Source: Candidatus Altimarinota bacterium (GTDB lineage: Bacteria; Patescibacteriota; Gracilibacteria; BD1-5; UBA2023). Taken from it: DNA of 5,498 nt. Below are positions 1 to 5,498 of this stretch, in pieces; the stretch's first letter is position 1; every line of letters begins with the position of its first letter. The notes under the pieces are model-generated. The model did no database searches. It was not told where the DNA came from and saw only the letters and a program-made list of their open reading frames with translations. The position numbers were made by a program, and so were the translations under genes. The stretch is taken from the NCBI GenBank assembly GCA_943355085.1, contig CALREC010000058.1, positions 1-5,498 on the forward strand, in the 5' to 3' direction.

Positions 1-207
1 CATTCGTGGGAAAGATGAAGCAACGAGCATGCTAATGGCATGATACGAAGATTCTTTCCGAAAGGAACAGACTTCAGTCTCATAAGTGACGAACAAATAC
101 AGAAAGTGGTCGATTATATCAATAACCGACCACGAAAAATACTCTGATACCGAACTCCAAAAGAAGTCTTTGACCATGAAATCTATCTATTGTCTATCCG
201 AAATTAA
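1..207 (+). CDS. IS30-family transposase, C-terminal 68 residues (5' end outside window)
   Basis: A DDE-type transposase that cuts and joins the ends of its insertion sequence. The frame is open from base 1 to TAA at 205-207 when TGA is read as glycine. It shows the hallmark C-terminal block of the family: SWERGSNEHANG at residues 2-13, whose Glu9 should be the last residue of the DDE triad, then FFPKGTDF (about 18-25), and NNRPRKILGYRTP (about 41-53), close to the usual NNRPRKTLGYRTP. Two in-frame TGA codons (16-18 and 145-147) fall exactly on the glycines of ERGSNE and LGYRTP. The first two catalytic aspartates lie upstream of the window, so I cannot say whether the element is intact or active. 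Confidence 0.92.
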
Positions 208-230
208 AATTGCACTTGGTAATTGATGAC
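207..230. repeat. probable right terminal inverted repeat of the IS30 element
   Basis: Directly after the transposase stop comes a sequence with core TTGCACTTGGTAATTGATG. IS30-family ends commonly carry a GCACTT...TTGA-like core at this position and orientation. The assignment rests on position and resemblance; the partner repeat is not in the window. Confidence 0.55.
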
Positions 231-252
231 AGCCAGTTTAAAAATTTATATT
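223..252 (+). promoter_or_regulatory. possible hybrid promoter at the IS edge for the 267-932 gene
   Basis: TTGATG at 223-228, inside the inferred IS end, lies 18 bp before TATATT at 247-252 in the flanking DNA. Transcription would start near 259, giving a very short leader before the ATG at 267. The spacer is longer than the 16 bp at the other promoters here and the region is very AT-rich, so a chance match is quite possible. Confidence 0.3.
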
Positions 253-266
253 TTAATTTCCTATTT

Positions 267-932
267 ATGGTAACTTTTGATCGTTCTAGGCCACATCTGA
301 ATATTGGTGATATAAGTAAGGTGGATACTGTTTTCAAGCCTAGAGCACCAATGGTCTGAGGAGCTGGAAATATTGTTTCAGAGACAGAAACTGCTGTTGC
401 TGGAATATTGAATTCAGATGATGCAAAAAATATCATTACAGGTACTCCCGAATGTTCAATGGAAGATGGAACGTTTCATATCGATTCAACTTCTTGGAAT
501 ACAACAGAACTCGTGAATGCTGATGGACATAAAGTACAAGCAAAAGTGAGTGCAGAAGGGGATGTTTGGGAGCTCGGAAACGGAGAGCAGTTCTTCACTC
601 CTGCTTCTATGCTCCGTGAAACTATAAAGGCAGGAAGAGATGGTGATATCATGAATGCTGAACAGGCACAATGGGTTCTGAAAAATACTCCAAATAATAT
701 ACCAGACGGATGCACATTCTCTGGATTTATCGATTCCAAAGGACAGATTCATTTCTCATGAGCCCAGTCTTGTTACTGGATAGACGAATCCCAAAAAACG
801 GACACGAATAAGGCATTATTCTGTATCGATGTAGAAGATGATATGAAGCCATATATGGATGAAATGGTGATCGGTGAGCTTGATGCCAAATCGGCCATGC
901 AAGTTCGCTTACTGAAACCGAAGGCAAAATAA
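267..932 (+). CDS. hypothetical protein (221 aa), possibly C-type-lectin/FISUMP-like in its C-terminal half
   Basis: Read with TGA = Gly (357-359 and 759-761), the frame runs from ATG 267 to TAA 930-932. ATG 267 is chosen because it is the first ATG in this frame after the IS end; the frame stays open upstream into the IS, so the original N-terminus may have been lost to the insertion. There is no Shine-Dalgarno sequence, signal peptide or membrane segment. I do not recognise the family with confidence. The C-terminal half (FIDSKGQIHFSGAQSCYW, then ALFCIDVEDD, and MQVRLLK near the end) resembles the layout of FISUMP / C-type-lectin-fold domains, which end with a YW motif, a hydrophobic strand and VRxxK. 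The usual RLPTEAEW block is missing or very diverged. The protein has several cysteines. It is closed by a strong terminator and appears to be transcribed alone. Confidence 0.75.
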
Positions 933-940
933 TACATCTA

Positions 941-975
941 AAAAAATACTCGGAAAATTCCCCGAGTATTTTTTT
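941..975 (+). terminator. intrinsic terminator after the 267-932 gene
   Basis: AAAAAATACTCGG (941-953) pairs perfectly with CCGAGTATTTTTT (962-974), a 13-bp stem with an 8-nt loop, starting 9 bp after the stop codon and ending in a T run. The A-rich left arm could let it work on the other strand too, but no minus-strand gene faces it. Confidence 0.88.
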
Positions 976-976
976 A

Positions 977-1004
977 TTGCCTTTTTTCACACTTTCTCTA
1001 TACT
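977..1004 (+). promoter_or_regulatory. promoter for mtaB
   Basis: TTGCCT (977-982), a 16-bp pyrimidine-rich spacer, then TATACT (999-1004). It begins right after the upstream terminator. The expected start near 1011 gives a leader of about 20 nt. The TTTCTCTATACTCC segment is nearly repeated at the pepA and atpB promoters, which supports the call. Confidence 0.65.
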
Positions 1005-1030
1005 CCCATTCTCATATTTATATATTTTTT

Positions 1031-2371
1031 ATGACACACATGGAATACAAAATCTTCGGCTGCAAGACCAATAAATACTTCACGGACCGCTGGGCAGAGA
1101 GTCCTATCTTGGATGGGAAAGAGGGCGTGTTTATAAGTTCCTGTGTCGTAACTGACAAGGCAAAGTCCAAGTGGGTTCGTTTTGCGAAACAAAAGCTCAA
1201 AACTCTGCAAAGTTGAGAGAAGCTCTATCTCTCTGGTTGTGGATCCCTGAAAGAGGGTGAGATCGATACTGATTTTTATGACATATATCCTGAACTGGTG
1301 ACTTTTCGTCACAAGATCGAGCTGCTTCCAGAGGATCCAGGAGACTCACATCACTCCAGCTCGCTCCTAGAAGGAGAGAGAATAAAAAAAGACAATATTC
1401 CTCCCCGTCTCCTTTTAGGAGAAGGGGCTGGGGGATGAGGTGCGAATCTTAAATCCCGACTTCAAAAAGCAACGGTTCTCTGAACGGGGCTTCATACGAA
1501 AAAATTCATAGTTGTTCAAACAGGGTGTGACAACTTCTGTACGTTTTGTCTGACCGTACAAGCCCGAGGACGACACAAATCACGTACCAGTGAAGATATC
1601 ATCACAGAAATTAATACATTTGTGGCTTCTGGTGGGAAAGAAGTAGTACTAACGGGAACCAATTTAGGCGCTTGGTGAGCCGGAAGTTCTGAAGATATTG
1701 CTGACAGTCGATTTCCTGAGCTTCTTGAAGAAATACTAGCAAAAACTTCTATAGAGCGACTCCGGGTGTCGAGCCTCGGTGTCGAATTTGTCGATCAGAG
1801 ACTTATGGGACTTTTTCGGAAATCTCGTATAAGCGCATATATACACCTTTCTATTCAGTCTGGATCAGACAGCATTCTCCGCGCGATGAATCGTCACTAT
1901 GATCGTGCCAAGCTCTTACAAGTCCTCTCAGGTCTACAATCTTTGAAACGTGAAGATGGTGTGCATATAAATATAGGCGCCGATCTCATCGTCTGATTTC
2001 CTGGAGAGACTGAGACAGACTTCGACGATACATTTGGACTTATTCAGACCTATGGCATAACCCAGCTCCACGCATTTCCATTTTCTCCTCACAAAGAACA
2101 CTACTCTGTTCCTGCTGGAAAGTTTCCACACCAAATCGATGAATCAACCAAAACGGATCGCCTTAATAGGCTTTTGTGTGAATGAGATACGGCAAAAGAC
2201 CAATTTTTACGAGAAAATGACAAAAAACATTTCCATGTTCTAGTGGAAGGAAAGTGAGTCGGTTGGACTGAGAACTATATTGAGTGTACTCCATCTAATT
2301 TTACTCCTGAAACAGGATCTATTTTTGAGAAAAGGACTATTGTGAGGTGAAAGTTTACTTATATAAAATAA
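1031..2371 (+). CDS. mtaB: tRNA (t6A37) methylthiotransferase MtaB, radical SAM (446 aa)
   Basis: Adds a methylthio group to C2 of t6A37 in ANN-decoding tRNAs, using two [4Fe-4S] clusters and SAM. The UPF0004 N-terminal domain has its three cysteine ligands: C11 (FGCKTN), C38 (SSCVVTDKAKSK) and C70 (LSGCGS). GCKTN and VVTDKAKSK are MtaB-like rather than MiaB-like. The radical-SAM motif is C166/C170/C173 (GCDNFCTFC), followed by ARGRHKSR, HLSIQSGSD (from 272), GADLIVGFPGE (about 317-327) and a TRAM domain from about residue 400 (HVLVEGKGVG). Eight in-frame TGA codons encode Gly, at 1214, 1436, 1481, 1676, 1994, 2183, 2255 and 2348; the one at 1994 is the conserved G of LIVGFPGE. C11-C38 is shorter than usual, and C70-C166 is some 20 residues longer because of the palindromic insert near residues 110-138. 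ATG 1031 follows a T run as in neighbouring genes; ATG 1040 in the same frame is an equally good start by homology. Confidence 0.9.
1360..1427. repeat. tandem palindromic element inside mtaB
   Basis: Two hairpins lie 22 bp apart. The first is CTCGCTCCT (1360-1368), loop AGA, AGGAGAGAG (1372-1380), with one mismatch. The second is CCCCGTCTCCT (1403-1413), loop TTT, AGGAGAAGGGG (1417-1427), with one mismatch. Both share the core CTCCT-NNN-AGGAG and are followed by GGGGGATGAGGTG. The G/C-rich composition differs from the surrounding gene. The encoded stretch (SSSLLEGERIKKDN, then LLLGEGAGGGGANL) is low complexity and falls in the linker between the two cluster-binding domains, a place that tolerates insertion. 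It looks like a dispersed palindromic repeat inserted in frame; other copies are not visible in this window. Confidence 0.65.
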
Positions 2372-2405
2372 AAATACCTCTCTCAATTTTTGAGAGAGGT
2401 ATTTT
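2371..2405. terminator. bidirectional terminator between convergent mtaB and lipoprotein gene
   Basis: AAAATACCTCTCTCAA (2371-2386) is the exact reverse complement of TTGAGAGAGGTATTTT (2390-2405): a 16-bp perfect stem with a TTT loop. The first base overlaps the mtaB stop codon, and the other side ends 10 bp from the lipoprotein stop. T-rich sequence ends the stem on the plus strand and follows it on the minus strand (TTTTATTTTATATAAG), so it can serve both genes. Confidence 0.88.
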
Positions 2406-2415
2406 GTTGCGTATA

Positions 2416-2874
2416 TTAATTGACACTCGCAATATATTCATTGAAGGCTCCTGTTGTGAGACTGGCTCAAGATACAGTATCCACCTTCAATCCTTTTATC
2501 GTTTTTCCAATAACATTTTTGGAAATATCACTTGCAAATGCTGATTGTAGTTTGATGCTTATCGGATTGGTTGCTAGAGGAGTGGCTGTCACATTCGTAA
2601 TAATGCCATCTTTGGTAGTGAGTGATACGTTTATACTTTCTTGTCCTGCCGGGCTTTTGTATGCAAGATCTTTTTTTATAACTATATCACTTGGAGTAGC
2701 TAATATCGCTTTAACTCAAGCTGTTTCTGTGGATGTTTTGATAGAACTATCCTGTGCTGTAGATATTGGGGTATTGATATCTGTCTGTGGTGTAGTACTG
2801 GCACTGTTTGTGCAGCTCGTGAGAAAGATAAGAGATATAAGCGTTGCAATAGAAATTTGTTTGTTTGTTTGCAT
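2416..2874 (-). CDS. small lipoprotein with C-terminal FMN-binding-like flavinylation motif (152 aa)
   Basis: Translation from the ATG at 2874 (minus) to TAA at 2418-2416 gives a lipoprotein signal: positively charged start (MQTNKQ), hydrophobic segment at about 7-18 and lipobox LTSC with Cys21 as the lipidated residue. A Ser/Thr-rich linker (about 22-52) leads to a compact domain ending at residue 152. Near the end is GKTIKGLKVDTVSGASLTT; D132-T-V-S-G-A-S138 fits the DxxSGA[T/S] pattern of FMN-binding domains, where ApbE links FMN to the last Thr/Ser. The G136 codon is TGA, as is G53, so the motif only exists with UGA = Gly. The protein should sit on the outer face of the membrane. A redox or electron-transfer role is inferred from the motif alone: the domain is short, and no apbE or Nqr/Rnf gene is nearby. 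It has its own divergent promoter and shares a terminator with mtaB. Confidence 0.85.
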
Positions 2875-2903
2875 GAGGTATTTGAATAAAATATAACAAG
2901 AGC

Positions 2904-2931
2904 AGGATATAAAAGTATCTTAAAAAGTCAA
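2904..2931 (-). promoter_or_regulatory. promoter for the lipoprotein gene
   Basis: On the minus strand, TTGACT (2931-2926) is followed after 16 bp by TATCCT (2909-2904). A TATATC at 2911-2906 overlaps but leaves only a 14-bp spacer. The leader would be about 23 nt. It lies back to back with the pepA promoter. Confidence 0.5.
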
Positions 2932-2938
2932 TTTTTAT

Positions 2939-2966
2939 TTGTAAAAATTTGGCTTTTTTCTATACT
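2939..2966 (+). promoter_or_regulatory. promoter for pepA and the zinc-ribbon gene
   Basis: TTGTAA (2939-2944), a 16-bp spacer and TATACT (2961-2966). TTTTTTCTATACTCC closely matches the mtaB promoter. The leader would be about 25 nt. The two divergent promoters leave only a few bases between their -35 boxes, so shared control is possible. Confidence 0.62.
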
Positions 2967-2997
2967 CCTGTTGTTTATTGTTCACCACCACTTTTTT

Positions 2998-4434
2998 ATG
3001 ATATCTTCTTCTTTTTTCCTCGACATACTCGATAATCCAGAACATAACACTCTTGAAAACTTTATCATAGAGGTTGAAGAGCTGAGTAATCTTGATTTTT
3101 TTAAGCGTGTCCATTTGCCCGAAGATATCATAGCGGAAATAGAATCGAAAAATCAGGAAAAAGAAAAGGTAAGCTTTATTATATCTACATATTGTCCCTT
3201 TTTTCATGCTAAAAAACTTCACATTATCTATATACACGATAAAACCAATTATACAAAGGAGTTATCTGATTGCATAAGAAGCATTCAGTGAGATATTGCA
3301 TTTTATACAAGCAAAAAAGATCAGATACACACCATGCTTGATAGTCTTGTTCTGACAACCTATTCTTTCGATCAATTTCTTTCCAAAAAGAACCCACGAA
3401 AAATCGCATTCATTATTGAAAATCAAACAGAGTGAGTTCAGACAGATATCAGCAATCGTATAGAGCTCTTATCAAGTATATATCTCGTACGAGATATGGT
3501 AAACACCCCAGCATCTTTAAAGTATCCGCGCAAGTTAGCTGAACAGATTATGAGACTTCCATTTCGCAATACGAAAGTGACGCTTATGGACAAAAAAGAA
3601 CTGGAAAATAAATGATTTGGTCTGCTTCTTGGGGTTTCTGCTTGAAGCGATAAAGATCCTTGTGTATTGATGTTTGAAAGAATCATAGATAAAAACCTTC
3701 CGACTCTTGGGCTCGTCGGTAAATGAGTGACTTTTGATGCAGGAGGTCTCCAGATAAAACCTGGAGATGGCATGTTGGATATGAAATCGGACATGGCATG
3801 AGCAGCAACGGTTGTGGGTGCACTACTGGCACTTGATTCTCGGACGAATCTCTCTTCAAATGTTGTTGCTGCTATCGGACTCACAGAAAACATGCTGGGC
3901 TGAAGTGCTATGAAGCCTCTTGATATTCTCAAGTCATATAATGGAAAAACGGTAGAGATTTGACATACCGATGCTGAAGGACGTCTCGTTCTCTGAGATC
4001 TGCTTGGATATGTAGAAGCTATGTATTCACCAGAATCCATCATCTCTGTAGCTACTCTGACAGGAGCTGTTCTACATGCGTTGGGCCAAAATTACGCAGG
4101 TATTATCTGAAACAATCAAGAGATGATCGATCAAATACTCTCTGTGCATTCTTGAATGGAACGATTTTGGCAACTTCCTCTCGATACTGATATGATTGAG
4201 AAAACCAAGGGCGAGATTTCTGACATCAAAAATGTCACAGCGTGATATAAGGCCGGTTCTAGTATGGGTGCAGCCTTCCTGACTCATTTTGTAAAAAACT
4301 CAAAACTTGTTCATCTTGATATCGCATGACCTGCCTATAGAACAGATACATTTGGCTACTTCCCAAAGTGAGGTACAGGCTTTGGGGTTATGACATTGGT
4401 TGATTTTTTGAAGAAAGATAATTCTTTATTATAA
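2998..4434 (+). CDS. pepA: leucyl (cytosol) aminopeptidase, peptidase family M17 (478 aa)
   Basis: A cytoplasmic two-metal enzyme, usually a hexamer, that removes N-terminal residues from peptides. Residues 1 to about 155 form the variable N-terminal domain; the catalytic domain starts near VRDMVNTPA (164-172). Metal ligands by comparison with E. coli PepA are K242 (VGKG), D247 (TFDAGG), D265 (MKSDMAG), D325 and E327 (TDAEGR); catalytic K254 (QIKPGD) and R329 are also present. ATLTGAVLHALGQ and HLDIAGPAYRTD fit the family, and the length is typical. Fourteen in-frame TGA codons encode Gly, 14 of about 38 glycines by hand count, including conserved sites at 3724, 3901, 4327 and 4369. The family signature NTDAEGRL reads HTDAEGRL here. 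ATG 2998 is chosen because it follows the promoter at the usual distance and a T run. The zinc-ribbon gene starts 17 bp downstream, probably in the same transcript. Confidence 0.95.
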
Positions 4435-4451
4435 ACTAACTTTCTTGTTCC

Positions 4452-4682
4452 ATGGCATCATACAATGATCTCGTTAATATCCCGACATTTGAAAAAAGAA
4501 AAGAAGAATTCTCTCAAGAGCGATGAGTGGTTATTTTTTACTGTCGTGATTGTCAAAAAAATATCGAAGCATCTCGATTGGATCCAGAAAAATATCTCTA
4601 TGAGTGTCCTCTTTGCAAGGGGAAGAATATTTCAATCGGGACAGAAAGCTCGGTAAAAGAGGTCTATAGTAAAAGAAGATAA
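4452..4682 (+). CDS. small zinc-ribbon protein of unknown function (76 aa)
   Basis: This short frame is visible only when TGA at 4524-4526 is read as Gly25. It holds two CxxC knuckles, YCRDC (C31, C34) and ECPLC (C52, C55), 17 residues apart, the pattern of a zinc ribbon that binds one zinc ion. The flanks are charged: Lys/Glu-rich before (FEKRKEEFSQERG) and basic after (VYSKRR). There is no signal peptide or membrane segment, so it is probably cytoplasmic, perhaps binding nucleic acid or protein; I do not recognise a specific family. It starts 17 bp after pepA with no terminator or promoter between, so it is probably co-transcribed. The atpB promoter begins 8 bp after its stop. A longer plus-strand frame over the same bases (4465-4656) lacks the cysteine pattern. 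Confidence 0.8.
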
Positions 4683-4690
4683 AAATCCAT

Positions 4691-4718
4691 TTGCTTTTCT
4701 CTCTCTTTTCTCTATAAT
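4691..4718 (+). promoter_or_regulatory. promoter for atpB, probably the ATP synthase operon
   Basis: TTGCTT (4691-4696), a 16-bp pyrimidine-only spacer and a perfect TATAAT (4713-4718). A start near 4725 gives a leader of about 31 nt. It is the closest to consensus of the promoters in the window, fitting a highly expressed operon. Confidence 0.72.
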
Positions 4719-4755
4719 TACCGCGTTTTTTACGGTTTATCACTAGTCAGTTTTT

Positions 4756-5498
4756 ATGTCGAGCGAGGTTCATACAAATACTCAAGAATCACACGGGGGT
4801 GAGATTCATATTCCAACCATTCAAGGAGAATCCATATCTCATCTTGCAGTTGCAGGGATACCCATATCGAATACAGTTTTCTCGATGTGGCTTTTTATGT
4901 TGTTTCTGTTTGTAGCCGTGGGTTTCTTTTTTACTGCTATCAAAACTCGCACTTTTCCTCGTCTGAGAAACATGGGAATCGATCTCATTAAACGTATCGA
5001 CGATTTTTTTCTCGATTCCATGGAGAACAAGAAATATTCACGCGCTTTTTTACCACTCATCGGAGGTTTTTTTATTTACATCTTCCTCTCGAATGTTTTT
5101 GGACTCGGCCTTGATTGGGTCAATTTTATCGTTACATGAGCTCACGAATACCTCCGTCCGATTAACTCAGATCTCAATACAACAGTCGTTATGGCACTGA
5201 CTGTGATAATCGTGGCACAGATTACAGCCATTCGACACAAAGGATTCTTCACTCATTTTTGACACTATCTCTTCAATTTTCATGGACATACAACAGTTGA
5301 AAAATGTATCAATGTTCCTATTGGATGGCTCCACTTCGTGGGAGAGTTTACTCGCGTACTTTCGCTTTCCGTCCGACTTTTTGCCAATATATTTGCTGGA
5401 GTCATCTTGATCGGAGTTATGACCTATGTCGGAACTCTTATTCCAAGCGGAGGCATCGGACTCGGAAGTATTATCGTTATACCATTCTGGTTCTTTGA
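4756..5498 (+). CDS. atpB: F-type ATP synthase subunit a (3' end outside window, first 247 residues)
   Basis: Membrane subunit of Fo that forms the two proton half-channels against the c-ring. Family marks in order: HIPTIQGESISHLAVAGIPI (about 18-37) and NTVFSMW before the first helix, a hydrophobic segment at about 44-62, another near 90-112, the conserved SDLNTT before the next helix, and LSLSVRLFANIFAG (202-215), where R207 is the essential arginine facing the c-ring carboxylate (E. coli R210). In-frame TGA codons at 5137 (G128) and 5260 (G169) encode Gly; only 2 of about 23 glycines use TGA, a lower share than in pepA. ATG 4756 follows TTTTT, with the promoter about 37 bp upstream. The remaining C-terminal helix is cut off by the window edge. 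As the usual first gene of the atp operon, it predicts atpE, atpF and others downstream. Confidence 0.95.

Larger units (their letters stand above)
1..230 (+). mobile_element. IS30-family insertion sequence, right part only
   Basis: The transposase C-terminus fills positions 1-207 and is followed at once by a sequence resembling the terminal inverted repeats of IS30-family elements (core TTGCACTTGGTAATTGATG at about 210-228). The left end lies outside the window, so the matching repeat and target-site duplication cannot be checked and the outer boundary near 230 is approximate. The transposase carries in-frame TGA at conserved glycines, so it can only be made in a UGA = Gly host; the element is adapted to this lineage. 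The next gene begins about 37 bp beyond the inferred edge. Confidence 0.8.

Noticed and set aside
1360..1427. CRISPR-like or terminator reading of the mtaB palindromes
   Set aside because: Only two unequal hairpins with no regular spacers, and they lie inside an open coding frame with conserved domains continuing downstream.
2420..2896. Plus-strand open frame of 158 aa, hydrophobic
   Set aside because: The minus strand encodes a better gene with a lipobox, a motif-bearing C-terminus, a promoter and a terminator; the plus-strand frame is its shadow.
3438..4043. Long minus-strand open frame (201 aa) opposite pepA
   Set aside because: It is antisense to an unambiguous M17 aminopeptidase with all catalytic residues; its product has no recognisable motif.
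1031..4434. Pseudogenes with multiple nonsense mutations
   Set aside because: All breaks are TGA, none TAG or TAA, many sit on family glycines, and no frameshift is needed; recoding explains every one.
4465..4656. 63-aa plus-strand open frame in another frame over the zinc-ribbon gene
   Set aside because: It lacks any motif, while the overlapping frame with TGA = Gly gives two clean CxxC pairs and ends at TAA.
4720..4736. ACCG/CGGT inverted repeat in the atpB leader
   Set aside because: Only a 4-bp stem with a 9-nt loop; likely chance and too weak for a terminator or riboswitch.
1..5498. UGA as tryptophan (code 4) or selenocysteine
   Set aside because: Conserved Trp are TGG, TGA falls on glycine sites, and 31 codons without SECIS-like hairpins rule out selenocysteine.

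Overview
The window reads as a chromosomal piece of a candidate phyla radiation bacterium that uses genetic code 25 (UGA = glycine), meaning Absconditabacteria (SR1) or Gracilibacteria (BD1-5/GN02). I counted 31 in-frame TGA codons across seven genes. Where the family is recognisable, many fall on glycines that are conserved or normal at that site: ERGSNE and LGYRTP of an IS30 transposase, LIVGFPGE of a radical-SAM methylthiotransferase, and VGKG, HLDIAG and KGGTGFG of an M17 aminopeptidase. Conserved tryptophans are TGG, so this is not the UGA = Trp code. All six stop codons visible are TAA. A standard translation breaks most of these genes into fragments; with code 25 they are continuous.

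Layout, left to right. 1-230: 3' end of an IS30-family insertion sequence (transposase C-terminus plus probable right terminal inverted repeat). 267-932: a 221-aa protein of unknown function, possibly with a C-type-lectin/FISUMP-like C-terminal half, closed by an intrinsic terminator. 1031-2371: an MtaB-type tRNA methylthiotransferase whose coding sequence carries two tandem palindromes in the linker between its two iron-sulfur domains. 2371-2405: a perfect 16-bp hairpin serving as a terminator between convergent genes. 2416-2874 (minus strand): a small lipoprotein ending in a flavinylation-like motif (DTVSGAS). 2998-4434: leucyl aminopeptidase (M17), with the lipoprotein gene divergent from it. 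4452-4682: a 76-aa zinc-ribbon protein 17 bp downstream. 4756 to the edge: ATP synthase subunit a (atpB), cut off by the window end and probably the first gene of the F1Fo operon.

The genes look like ordinary housekeeping (tRNA modification, peptide turnover, energy) with one mobile element at the left edge. Three plus-strand promoters look alike (TTGNNN, 16-bp pyrimidine-rich spacer, TATAMT), and no start codon has a Shine-Dalgarno sequence; several starts instead directly follow a run of T. Apart from the recoding, the points most worth checking are the in-frame palindromic element in mtaB, the lipoprotein whose motif is only intact with UGA = Gly, and the code-25-adapted insertion sequence. 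I see no CRISPR array, tRNA, rRNA or clear defence system.
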